Notes under the pieces: model-generated | Seen by the model: the letters and a program-made list of their open reading frames with translations, nothing else | Told to the model about the DNA's origin: nothing | Database searches by the model: none | Shown here: positions 36,563 through 44,822 of the stretch, in pieces | How positions within the stretch are numbered: the first letter of the stretch is position 1 | Layout of the letters: the number at the start of each line of letters is the position of its first letter | Source of the DNA: Candidatus Gastranaerophilales bacterium | GTDB lineage: Bacteria > Cyanobacteriota > Vampirovibrionia > Gastranaerophilales > Gastranaerophilaceae | Reading direction: 5' to 3' | Assembly: GCA_944324375.1 (NCBI GenBank) | Contig: CALUWB010000008.1 | Span: 1 to 44,978 of the forward strand | DNA length: 44,978 nt | Program-made: the position numbers and the translations under genes

Positions 36563-37315
36563 TTAATTTTTATTAATAAATTCACTAATATTATTCCATT
36601 CTTCAACGACTTTGTTAGACCAATTTTTATCAGTAGCATAACCTCCTTTTCTTACTTCTTCAGGTGTAGTTTTACCTCTTGTTATATACACTCTGTATAA
36701 AGTTGAGCCTAAATCACCTATACTTTCTTTAAAACTATCAGGTTTTTGAAATCCACCCTTTCTTAGAGTTAGACCTGCTATATTATATTTAGTTCCCTCT
36801 GCAGGTGCTCGACCATAAGAAGATTCAACACTTGATATTGCCATCATAAACAATGCATTTACACCATATTTTTCTTGAACATTAAGAAACTCTTGCCCCA
36901 ATCCTTTTAAGGGGGTGTCTTTTAAATATTCATTTAAAACATCGACATCTCCTTTATATTTATATGTAATATTTGTACTTAAATTAATTTTTGGTAAAAT
37001 TTCTGCAACTTTTTTCTCAAAGTTTTCTAAGGCTTGTTGAGAAGCATTTTCTATTTTTAATTTATCTATATTTTTTTCTACTCTTAAAGCATCTACAGGT
37101 AATGTTAAATCAGATTCTAAATCTCTTTTTAATATTAAGTCAAATTCTGTTTTTATCTTAGAATCCCACTCTTTTCCTTCATTTTTTTCAAAAACTGAAT
37201 TAAATGATTTTGATGATTTCTGTATTTCATTAAAATCATCTGCACTTACAATATTATCTTTAGAATTAAAATACTTTTGTTCCACACTTTTATTTTTATC
37301 GACTTCAAAAGACAT
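36563..37315 (-). CDS. Glucosaminidase-domain (GH73-like) protein
   Basis: 250 residues. The last 130 residues match the mannosyl-glycoprotein endo-beta-N-acetylglucosaminidase (GH73-like) pattern. YLKDTPLKGLGQEFLNVQEK leads to FMMAISSVESSYGRAP with the likely catalytic E164, then YNIAGLT and a C-terminal SFKESIGDLGSTLYRVYI. This domain cuts peptidoglycan glycan strands. The first 120 residues are charged and helical without a signal peptide, so delivery to the wall would need another route, as for flagellar or phage-like glucosaminidases. It converges on the subtilase-like gene, 7 bases apart. Confidence 0.7.
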   Translation of the reverse strand: MSFEVDKNKSVEQKYFNSKDNIVSADDFNEIQKSSKSFNSVFEKNEGKEWDSKIKTEFDLILKRDLESDLTLPVDALRVEKNIDKLKIENASQQALENFEKKVAEILPKINLSTNITYKYKGDVDVLNEYLKDTPLKGLGQEFLNVQEKYGVNALFMMAISSVESSYGRAPAEGTKYNIAGLTLRKGGFQKPDSFKESIGDLGSTLYRVYITRGKTTPEEVRKGGYATDKNWSNKVVEEWNNISEFINKN

Positions 37316-37441
37316 AATTATATACCTTATACTTATCTAAGTACTTTTACGATATTATTATTAAAATCTTTAAATATTTAATACTCTTTTTTACTTTTCT
37401 TTACAAAAACTATAAATATAAATACTACACAAGTATAGATT

Positions 37442-39250
37442 TTATTTTTTTGTTTCTCCGGAATATAGGCCTTCTTTTATTAAGTGGTACTTACCTTTTT
37501 CAAATATATAAGAATTAACAATATTCTTATTATATGAAAATATCTTTGCAGAGTAAGCCTTTTCTTTATTATTAGTATTGAATATAGAAATTGTTACAAT
37601 AGGATCCATAAATCGACCATTTTGATTAAATCTATTTATTGAACGCTCTAATGAAATATTTTTTTTGGTAGGAATATGTATAAAATCTATTTTATAACCT
37701 TTCTCTGCTGCCTGATTTATTATTTTATTTATACTTACATAATTTCCTGTTGTTTGATAAATAAAATTTTTGCCTTGTTCTAATACCCTTGGTATTATTT
37801 CATTTTTTAAAATTTTTCCAGATGCATTATGAACTAAATTTGCACCCTCACCATTTTTATAAACTTCTTTAAACATACCTTTTATATCATCAGAATCTGG
37901 AGTATAAAAAGAATCCTTATCTTGTTTCAATAGACTATTTATAATAGTTGATTTCCCTGCTCCTGGAAGCCCATCTATTATAATTAACTTTCTTTCTGCT
38001 TTTATATTTTTTAATTTCTCATTTTCTATACTCAAAGTCTCTTTTAGAACTTTTTTATAATAATCGGAACCAACTTCTACGGGTTTTGACATTACATTAT
38101 TTCTTCTTATCTCTAAAAATTTATCGTTATCAAATTGGGTCATTTTAACTTTATTTAATGCAAAATATTCAAAATCTGACTTAGGAATCAATTCTGCATA
38201 ATCAGAACATATTCGCACCAAATCAGAATTTGAAATTAAACCTTTCTTATAATAATTAACAAGCATATTTTTAGGAAACTTTATATTCGTATCTATTATA
38301 TTACCTTCACCTATCGTACATACTTGAAAATTATAACTATACATTTTTTGTTGCAAACTTTTTAATGAATCTGCATATTCTTTTATCTTACCTAATGTTT
38401 CATAATGCTTTTCTACAGAACACTGAGTTTTATCATCTAATTTATTTATTTTTTGTGATGCTTTAGAGAAAATATTTAACTTATTCCAAAATCCAGATTT
38501 CTTAATTTTTCCAGCTTCAAAGTCTATATTGGATTTATACTTTGGATTCAAGTTAAAATTATTATCAAAAATATAATGATAGCTTTTGTAATTATCCTCT
38601 GTCGTAAAATGAATAACATAATTATTATTTATTTTTTTTACACCCATTTCATAGATATTTTGAGGGTATAAATCATTTATTAAAGCTAAACGTTCTTTTA
38701 AAACAGGAATATTAGCATTTTTATCCTTACTAATATTTATCAAATCTTTTGGAGAAAGTTTGAAAACAAAAAGTTGCATTGCATTTTGTTTCTCCCTTTC
38801 TGAAAAATTTGACAATGTTTTAATATCATTAAATGAAAAGCTAAATAATCCTGCAGGATTTTTTTGACGTGCAAATGGATTAATAAAATTTAAAGTTTCA
38901 TCTTTAAAATTAGCAGCTTGGAATAATTGATTAGGAGAAAATCGAAGCATACCAGAATCATCTTTTAGAGAAGATATTGAATATAACCTTTTCAATTTAT
39001 TTCTTGAAAAATTTACTAATTGTTTCAAATCAAAAACATTATATAAAAGCTTATAATGTTCATTTAAATTAGCAAATTTATACAAATAAGTTCTTTTATT
39101 TGTGGGAATTGAAGCAAAGTTTTTGGAAAATATATCCTTATCGCATTTAGGTTGAGATATAAATAACGGCTGAAATGGAGCGATTATATTTTCACGAACT
39201 TCATATATATTATTATATATTTTAGGGGTTATACTATTCATTTGTTTCAA
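37442..39250 (-). CDS. Large protein with C-terminal zeta-toxin-like kinase domain
   Basis: 602 residues. PLFISQPK at 28-35 is the Phe-centred motif. Residues 40-410 have no recognised domain; they are Lys/Asn-rich and soluble. From 420 there is a P-loop kinase: LIIIDGLPGAGKSTI (P-loop 427-435), then YTPDSDDIKG with D452/D454/D455, then FIYQTTGN at 497-503, in the arrangement of zeta toxins (kinases acting on UDP-N-acetylglucosamine or similar). No small antitoxin gene lies next to it, so toxin-antitoxin function is not supported. An effector or an enzyme with another substrate is as likely. It is transcribed alone. Confidence 0.6.
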   Translation of the reverse strand: MKQMNSITPKIYNNIYEVRENIIAPFQPLFISQPKCDKDIFSKNFASIPTNKRTYLYKFANLNEHYKLLYNVFDLKQLVNFSRNKLKRLYSISSLKDDSGMLRFSPNQLFQAANFKDETLNFINPFARQKNPAGLFSFSFNDIKTLSNFSEREKQNAMQLFVFKLSPKDLINISKDKNANIPVLKERLALINDLYPQNIYEMGVKKINNNYVIHFTTEDNYKSYHYIFDNNFNLNPKYKSNIDFEAGKIKKSGFWNKLNIFSKASQKINKLDDKTQCSVEKHYETLGKIKEYADSLKSLQQKMYSYNFQVCTIGEGNIIDTNIKFPKNMLVNYYKKGLISNSDLVRICSDYAELIPKSDFEYFALNKVKMTQFDNDKFLEIRRNNVMSKPVEVGSDYYKKVLKETLSIENEKLKNIKAERKLIIIDGLPGAGKSTIINSLLKQDKDSFYTPDSDDIKGMFKEVYKNGEGANLVHNASGKILKNEIIPRVLEQGKNFIYQTTGNYVSINKIINQAAEKGYKIDFIHIPTKKNISLERSINRFNQNGRFMDPIVTISIFNTNNKEKAYSAKIFSYNKNIVNSYIFEKGKYHLIKEGLYSGETKK

Positions 39251-39335
39251 ATTATTTATATATACTTTAAGTTATTATATTTAATTTAAAAAAGCTAAAT
39301 ATTTTTTTTTGCTATATTAAAAAACTTCTTAAAAT

Positions 39336-39752
39336 TTACATAATATTAAATTCTCGCTCTATAATTTGAGCTAAAGTTAATTTAAAAAACCTTCTATATT
39401 TAAATTTTTGCTTTCGTGTCACAAATAATTCTTCACAAAAATACTGTTCTACATAAAAATCTTCTGCAACAGTTAATAAAACAATATCTGGTTTTAAGTC
39501 AAATATTTTACGAGGAGATATAGCATTATAACCAACACTATCATCATATGTTAACTCTTCTAAATCCATATATTTCTTATCAGAAACAGATATAATATTT
39601 AAAGATGATAAATCAAAATTATCCCTTATCTCTTGAAAATATTTTCCTACACCATAAAGTATAATTTTTTTATTTTTATACTTTCTTTTTAATTTTTCAA
39701 ATTGTTTATTTGCTCTTTGCGCCTTAAACTCATCTATATACTGCATTATCAT
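39336..39752 (-). CDS. Small Rossmann-like nucleotide-binding protein
   Basis: 138 residues. KKIILYGVGKYFQEIRDNF near residue 28 looks like a dinucleotide-binding beta-alpha-beta unit of the type found in small domains of sugar-modifying and capsule-related enzymes. KPDIVLLTVAEDFYVEQYF follows as a second strand-helix. It overlaps the sulfatase-like gene by 4 bases (ATGA type) and is the last gene in the surface operon. Substrate unknown. Confidence 0.5.
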   Translation of the reverse strand: MIMQYIDEFKAQRANKQFEKLKRKYKNKKIILYGVGKYFQEIRDNFDLSSLNIISVSDKKYMDLEELTYDDSVGYNAISPRKIFDLKPDIVLLTVAEDFYVEQYFCEELFVTRKQKFKYRRFFKLTLAQIIEREFNIM

Positions 39753-41236
39753 TCCTCTACACTAAAATTTTCTTCAAGACTTTCATTTTCTTGGTTATAA
39801 TTCTTTAAAGAAAAATATTTATTAGATAAAATTTCAAAATTTGAATTAAATATTTTATTAAATACATAGCGATACATATTTACTAAAGTTGATTTATCAG
39901 GAATACAAGTCTTTAATTCTTCTTTTGGGGAATATACTGCTAATAATATATTATAAATATTATTAAAATTATTCTCTAATGGTATTGAATGATCTGAATG
40001 TAATAAAATCAATGAATTTTTTTTCATTTTTTTTTGTATTGTATCTATGTTATTCAAAATTTGTTTATTAATATATTTTTGATAAGTCATATAGTGCTTA
40101 CCATTCCATTGTTCAATATTTAAAATATCATTTCCGTATTCATCTTTTAAATATGGAAGATGAGGAGCTAATAGATGCATATAATAAAAAGTTGGTTCTT
40201 TATTTTTTTCTAAGCAAATATCATTAAATATAGATAAAATTGAACTTATATCTTTACTTAAAAATCTATAATCTTTTTCTTTCAAAATATTAAACAATGA
40301 GAAATAATACATTATATTAAAAATATCATTATCTAATTTCTTTAATTTATTAATAAAATCATTTTTATCAATATAATTATGCTCCATACGATTAAAAAAA
40401 GGAAGACTATAAACACACATAAACTTATAACCGATTTTTTTTAATATTTTAAATAGTAAATTATCTTCATAATACATCCACATCTTATTTATTTGTTCAA
40501 ATTGTTCTCTTTCAGGAAAAAAATCATCTATATAGTTAAAATTTAAAAGAGATGGTAAAGAATAACGTGTAGGATAATAATTACTCCTTGGCTCTTTACA
40601 TATATGAAAACCTCTTTTTTCAAGTTCTGTTTTAAAATATTCATCGGAATATTTAGGATTATTAAACCCACTATGAGCATCTAATATTATATGATATATA
40701 TCAGGGCAATCTTCGATATTAATATCCTCTATTTTTAATTCTTCATCTAGTTGAAAATCCTCTTGCTCTGCTTTATTTGAAATATTTTTTAAACTAATTA
40801 ATTTATTTACAATATCAAGTAAAATAAAAAAGCTTATAAAGCAAGAGATTCCAAAAGTTAGTTTTGATATTAATATAGATAAAACAGGGTATAATGTAAG
40901 GAAATAATATAAAATACCTAAAAGCATAAATATCACGAATAAATATATTATGGAAAAAAGATATCTTACCTTCTTCAATGTACGTTGATATACACTAAAC
41001 ATAGACATAAATAAATATCCTGCATTAATAACAGCATAAAACGTAAAAGAAAATAGAATACCTGCAATATTAATATTTAAAGTAAATAAATTAAAAACAT
41101 ATATACCACTTATTATCAATAATGATAATTTAAGAATAGCATCTATATAACTTTTAAAAGATATTTCTCCGATATTTTGTGCATAAAAAGAATGGACTGG
41201 TATTAAACATAGTATTATAGGAAACAACTTATACAC
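39749..41236 (-). CDS. Membrane sulfatase-family (alkaline phosphatase superfamily) transferase
   Basis: 495 residues. The first 150 residues hold about five hydrophobic segments. After a charged linker, IYHIILDAHSGFNN gives a metal-binding Asp, YYPTRYSLPSLLNF supplies a likely Thr/Ser nucleophile, and LLHSDHSIP is the SDH metal motif near the end. MHLLAPHLPY is another family landmark. The layout resembles LTA-synthase and phosphoethanolamine-transferase proteins, which move a phospho-group onto a surface polymer or lipid. The exact donor and acceptor are unknown. Its ATG touches the stop of the methyltransferase gene upstream. Confidence 0.7.
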   Translation of the reverse strand: MYKLFPIILCLIPVHSFYAQNIGEISFKSYIDAILKLSLLIISGIYVFNLFTLNINIAGILFSFTFYAVINAGYLFMSMFSVYQRTLKKVRYLFSIIYLFVIFMLLGILYYFLTLYPVLSILISKLTFGISCFISFFILLDIVNKLISLKNISNKAEQEDFQLDEELKIEDINIEDCPDIYHIILDAHSGFNNPKYSDEYFKTELEKRGFHICKEPRSNYYPTRYSLPSLLNFNYIDDFFPEREQFEQINKMWMYYEDNLLFKILKKIGYKFMCVYSLPFFNRMEHNYIDKNDFINKLKKLDNDIFNIMYYFSLFNILKEKDYRFLSKDISSILSIFNDICLEKNKEPTFYYMHLLAPHLPYLKDEYGNDILNIEQWNGKHYMTYQKYINKQILNNIDTIQKKMKKNSLILLHSDHSIPLENNFNNIYNILLAVYSPKEELKTCIPDKSTLVNMYRYVFNKIFNSNFEILSNKYFSLKNYNQENESLEENFSVEE

Positions 41237-42600
41237 TATTTTCTCCTCATTAAATATAAAATTCTATCTGAATCTTTTAGTTTTATTGTTTCAAGGATAT
41301 TATAAACTTCTTGAAATTCTTTTTCAAAACTAGATTTATTATAATCACTAAATATATCTTCTCTGGAAGATAATAAAACCTGAACTTTTGAATCTTCTTT
41401 AGGAACAAATTCAATTATTAAATATTCTCCTAAACTAGAAAAAAATTGAGCTATATTTTTAAATGGTAAGTTATTTGATATCGCCATATGATGAATCAAT
41501 GCAAGAGCCATTACAGCGTCTACTTTGAATCTAGAAATAAAGTTTTCTCGTTCATCATTCATAAATCCTATTGCTGGACTTAAATTATTAAAATCTTGAA
41601 TGAGAGGTAGAATAAATTTTTCTTTGTTCTTTTTCATATGCAAGTAATTATCTTCAACAGCAACAGGATCTATATCAACAGATAGAGTCTTTACCCCCAT
41701 ATTTGAAGCAATTCTTGAAAACTCTCCTCTATTTGCACCTAAATCACACAAAGTTTCAGGTTTTATTTTTTCTAAAAAACTTTTTACAATAACATGTTTT
41801 TCATCAAAAGCCTCATTGGAATAATTAGTATTTTCATAATAATTCCCCCACTCGGTAAATATCTTAGGAAAATGTAAGGAATTTATTGTATCTTCTAATG
41901 ATGATAATAATGCTAACTGAGAATCTAGTGACATTGTTGCCTGTTTTGATTCTGACTGCATTGTATTTTCATATTTTTTTTGAGACAACGAATGAAGAAA
42001 TATATGTACTAATACACCCATATTTAATTTTGACTTCAATGGTAACATTTTAGACACAATATCCAAAGGGATACCATCAATATTACTTATTAATAACTGA
42101 TTTAATGAAAAATCTACATAACTCATTAAAGCCAAAGGTGCAAGGAAATGTCTACAAAATTGTCCATAGGCTTTCCAAGGCTTATTCTCTTGATATTTTT
42201 CAAATGATAAAGTATCTATAAATATAGGTTTACCATTCACAAATTGAATATTATATGCAGATGCATCCTTTAAAGACATTTTATGCATCAATGCAAGTTT
42301 TTGAATTTTTAAAGTCAACAAAGCTGCATCTTTTAATGCTGAAAATGACCACTCATAAGGATAAGTGATATAAGCTATTTGATAAGGCTTTATAAATTTA
42401 TAAAAAGGCGATGAAACATCAATATCTAAAGAGACTTCTTCATGCTTAACTATTAATTCTTTTTGAAGCAATTCAGTATACAAACCAGACACCATGAAAT
42501 ATTCATAATCATCTTTTCCTAATAAATTAATTTGCCTGTAAATCTCACTATTATGAACAAAAACAAAACCTGCAGGATCTTTGTATGACGTATTCTCCAC
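41236..42600 (-). CDS. Two-part protein: kinase-like N-half, SAM methyltransferase C-half
   Basis: 454 residues. The C-half has a class I methyltransferase motif I (LCDLGANRGEFSRIAS, about 280-295), motif II Asp (TLSVDIDP) and later ALALIHHMAI and YLIIEFVP. The N-half has a stretch, LKDASAYNIQF then GKPIFIDTLSFE, that resembles the Asp-x4-Asn and Asp of kinase catalytic loops. Similar two-part proteins occur with nodulation or capsule genes; the methyl acceptor is unknown. The stop shares one base with the next ATG, and the gene lies 14 bases after the 64-residue membrane peptide gene. Confidence 0.68.
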   Translation of the reverse strand: MENTSYKDPAGFVFVHNSEIYRQINLLGKDDYEYFMVSGLYTELLQKELIVKHEEVSLDIDVSSPFYKFIKPYQIAYITYPYEWSFSALKDAALLTLKIQKLALMHKMSLKDASAYNIQFVNGKPIFIDTLSFEKYQENKPWKAYGQFCRHFLAPLALMSYVDFSLNQLLISNIDGIPLDIVSKMLPLKSKLNMGVLVHIFLHSLSQKKYENTMQSESKQATMSLDSQLALLSSLEDTINSLHFPKIFTEWGNYYENTNYSNEAFDEKHVIVKSFLEKIKPETLCDLGANRGEFSRIASNMGVKTLSVDIDPVAVEDNYLHMKKNKEKFILPLIQDFNNLSPAIGFMNDERENFISRFKVDAVMALALIHHMAISNNLPFKNIAQFFSSLGEYLIIEFVPKEDSKVQVLLSSREDIFSDYNKSSFEKEFQEVYNILETIKLKDSDRILYLMRRK

Positions 42601-42614
42601 TTATAATACCCTTC

Positions 42615-42809
42615 TTAATCATTATTTTTCTTTTTAAAAATTGATGTAAATATTTTTTTTATAAAATAAAATATACTTAATATCCCACCAATTATTGTTT
42701 GAAAAATATAACTACCAGAACCTGGATTAATATACGCATATGCATCCTGATTATTAAAGAATAAAATTACAAATAAAACTAACAAAGAAAGTTTTAAATA
42801 CTTATTCAT
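42615..42809 (-). CDS. Small exported/membrane protein with YINPGSGSY motif
   Basis: 64 residues. A signal-peptide-like start ends at AYA around residue 25, then YINPGSGSYIFQ, a second hydrophobic segment, and a Lys-rich tail. Small proteins with the Y-[IL]-[DN]-P-G-[ST]-G-S motif are often found beside surface polysaccharide genes. It opens the surface operon, with a GGAGGAGG-type ribosome site about 6 bases before the ATG. Function unknown. Confidence 0.65.
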   Translation of the reverse strand: MNKYLKLSLLVLFVILFFNNQDAYAYINPGSGSYIFQTIIGGILSIFYFIKKIFTSIFKKKNND

Positions 42810-42833
42810 TAAACTCCTCCTCCTCTAATTAAC

Positions 42834-42861
42834 TTAAAAGCTCCAATCATGGAGCTTTTAA
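42834..42861 (-). terminator. Terminator of tRNA-His
   Basis: Perfect 12-bp stem TTAAAAGCTCCA / TGGAGCTTTTAA with a 4-base loop, 3 bases beyond the tRNA CCA end; the U-tract is short. Confidence 0.7.
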
Positions 42862-42864
42862 AAA

Positions 42865-42941
42865 TGGGGCGGGAGATGGGATTCGAACCCACGAATATCG
42901 GAACCACAATCCGAGGTCTTAACCACTTGACGACACCCGCC
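42865..42941 (-). tRNA. tRNA-His (GTG anticodon)
   Basis: 77 bases including an extra 5' G pairing with C73, the mark of tRNA-His, and an encoded CCA. The anticodon loop reads ATTGTGG, the T-loop TTCGAAT is normal and the D-arm is complete. The acceptor has a U6-U67 mismatch and the base after U8 is C, both slightly unusual. Confidence 0.93.
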
Positions 42942-43006
42942 ATAATTTATATCTTACTGTCATTTCGATTCTTTGTGGTTCCTATCGGAACCAGAATCTA
43001 CATTTT

Positions 43007-43037
43007 GCGAGGTCTTAACCACTTAACGACACTCGCC
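43007..43037 (-). pseudogene. 5'-half relic of tRNA-His
   Basis: 43008-43037 matches the first 30 bases of the intact tRNA-His (42912-42941) at 28 of 30 positions, covering the acceptor 5' strand, D-arm and start of the anticodon stem. Then identity is lost. A GGTTCC / GGAACC hairpin follows at 42975-42993, and no T-arm or acceptor 3' strand is present. Confidence 0.75.
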
Positions 43038-43092
43038 ATGTTTTACAAGTCTTATTATAGCAAATCAATTTTTTTCTACAAGTACTAAATTA

Positions 43093-43121
43093 TAAAGAGG
43101 TTAAATTATTTAACCTCTTTA
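43093..43121 (-). terminator. Terminator of the RpaB-like gene
   Basis: Near-palindrome TAAAGAGGTTAAAT / ATTTAACCTCTTTA with a minimal loop, 34 bases past the stop; the flanks are T-rich on the tRNA side. Confidence 0.65.
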
Positions 43122-43154
43122 TAATTTTATTATTTTATAAATTACTTATATAAA

Positions 43155-43919
43155 TTAATTTATTCTTTGGAACATATATCCAATTCCACGAGCTGTTAAG
43201 ATTAACTCTGGATTTGTTGGATCTGTTTCTAACTTTGAACGTAATCTTGAAATATGAACATCAACAACTCTTGTATCAATTCTATGATCTGCAGGGTATG
43301 ACCATACATGCTGTAAGATTTCGTTTCTTGAATATGCTTGACCTGAATTATTTACTAATAATTCTAATAAACTGAATTCCATTCCGGTTAAACGAATTCT
43401 TTCATTCTTTCTATAAACTTGACGTCTTGCTGTATCAATCTTTATGCTACCTGTTGTAATTACATTCTTAGCAACTGCTTTGCCACCTGTTGGAACAACT
43501 ACTTCTTTATTATTTGTTCTTCTTAATACAGCTTTAACTCTTGCTTCTAATTCTTTTGGGCTGAATGGCTTAATTACATAATCATCTGCACCCAATTCTA
43601 AGCCTGTAATTCTTTCTGAAACATCACCCAATGCTGTTAAAATTATAATTGGAACATCTGATGTTCTTCTGATTTCTCTTGTTACACCGTAACCATCCAT
43701 TTTTGGCATCATTACATCTAATACAACTAAATCTGGATTTGTTTTATTAAATACTTCTACGGCTTCTTCACCATCTTCAGCTACTACAACATCATAGCCA
43801 ACCATTTTTAATCGAGTTTCCAAAATTCTACGAATACTTGCTTCGTCATCTGCTACTAAAATTTTTTGTGTAGATCCAGATTCGTGTTGAGAATCTTGTA
43901 ATTCTTCCTTATCAGTCAT
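43155..43919 (-). CDS. rpaB: OmpR-family response regulator, RpaB-like
   Basis: 254 residues. The receiver has LVADDEASIRRILETRL, D68 in VVLDVMMPKMDGYG as phosphate acceptor, T95 and K117 (DDYVIKPFSPKELEAR). A 25-residue linker leads to a winged-helix DNA-binding domain with RIRLTGMEFSLLELL and VVDVHISRLRSKLE, ending LILTARGIGYMFQRI. These blocks read very much like cyanobacterial RpaB/Ycf27, the regulator of light-stress genes in photosynthetic members; that orthology is judged from memory. A sensor kinase is not adjacent. Without photosynthesis it likely controls envelope or general stress genes. Confidence 0.85.
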   Translation of the reverse strand: MTDKEELQDSQHESGSTQKILVADDEASIRRILETRLKMVGYDVVVAEDGEEAVEVFNKTNPDLVVLDVMMPKMDGYGVTREIRRTSDVPIIILTALGDVSERITGLELGADDYVIKPFSPKELEARVKAVLRRTNNKEVVVPTGGKAVAKNVITTGSIKIDTARRQVYRKNERIRLTGMEFSLLELLVNNSGQAYSRNEILQHVWSYPADHRIDTRVVDVHISRLRSKLETDPTNPELILTARGIGYMFQRIN

Positions 43920-44038
43920 TATTAACCACCCTTATGATTATTATGTTACAAAATATTTATTTTCGTGTAGTTTCTTGAATAAATATAAACTTATATTAAT
44001 AGAATTTAACAAAAATTGCAAGCACTTTTTCTCAATTT

Positions 44039-44779
44039 TTATAACTGATTTGCTAGCATTTTATTCTTAAAATTGTTTAAATCTTCTATCGTATCAATAC
44101 CAATGGAACTATCTTCAACAACTGATACTTTTATTTTCATTCCCATCTGCAATGCCCTTAATTGTTCCAAACTTTCTGTTAATTCCAAAGTAGATTGATT
44201 TGACCCTGTCATTCTAAATAAAGCTTCACGTTTATATCCATATAAACCAATATGACCATAAAATTTCGAATAACCAACATTTCTCTCAAATGGAATCTTT
44301 GATCGTGAAAAATACATCGCATAACCATTATTATCAAAAACACATTTTACTAAATTTGAATCATTTACTTCTTTTTCATCTTTGATTTCTCTAACTAATG
44401 TTGATATATCAGCATTGTCATCTTCTTTTAAAAGACGTATTACATTATCTATAGTTTCTGGATTTATCATTGGCTCGTCACCTTGAAGATTTATTATATA
44501 TGATATTTCAGGATGACGTTCTGCAACTTCAGCAATTCTATCACTTCCACTATTATGCGTATCTAATGTCATTTCAGCTTCAGCGCCAAACATTAATGAT
44601 GTTTCATAAATTTTTTCATTATCTGTTGCTATTATTACTCTATCAGCTAAAGTTGATTTTACTGCTTTTTCAAAAACCCATTGAATAATTGGTTTACCAC
44701 CAACTTCTATCAATGGTTTTCCTTTTAATCTTGTTGACTCATATCTTGCTGGTATTATTATTGCTGTTTGATTTTCCAT
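44039..44779 (-). CDS. kdsB: CMP-Kdo synthetase (3-deoxy-manno-octulosonate cytidylyltransferase)
   Basis: 246 residues. IIPARYESTRLKGKPL at the start binds the nucleotide. IINLQGDEPMI carries the metal Asp, and IGLYGYKREAL plus LTESLEQLRALQMG are typical of KdsB. It activates Kdo for attachment to lipid A, so the organism is expected to make LPS. The partial gene upstream on the same strand ends 43 bases before it; the RpaB-like gene lies downstream. Confidence 0.93.
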   Translation of the reverse strand: MENQTAIIIPARYESTRLKGKPLIEVGGKPIIQWVFEKAVKSTLADRVIIATDNEKIYETSLMFGAEAEMTLDTHNSGSDRIAEVAERHPEISYIINLQGDEPMINPETIDNVIRLLKEDDNADISTLVREIKDEKEVNDSNLVKCVFDNNGYAMYFSRSKIPFERNVGYSKFYGHIGLYGYKREALFRMTGSNQSTLELTESLEQLRALQMGMKIKVSVVEDSSIGIDTIEDLNNFKNKMLANQL

Positions 44780-44822
44780 AACAAAAACTCTCCATTATTA
44801 CAATGTTATAATACCACTAAAA

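Noticed and set aside
42849-43088. 79-codon plus-strand ORF across the tRNA region
   Set aside because: It reads through the complement of tRNA-His and its relic; its repeated RGLNHLTT peptide is just the tRNA sequence occurring twice.
44011-44040. Terminator for kdsB (AAAAATTG / CAATTTTT)
   Set aside because: The stem is nearly all A/T, the loop is long and it overlaps the stop codon; too weak to list.
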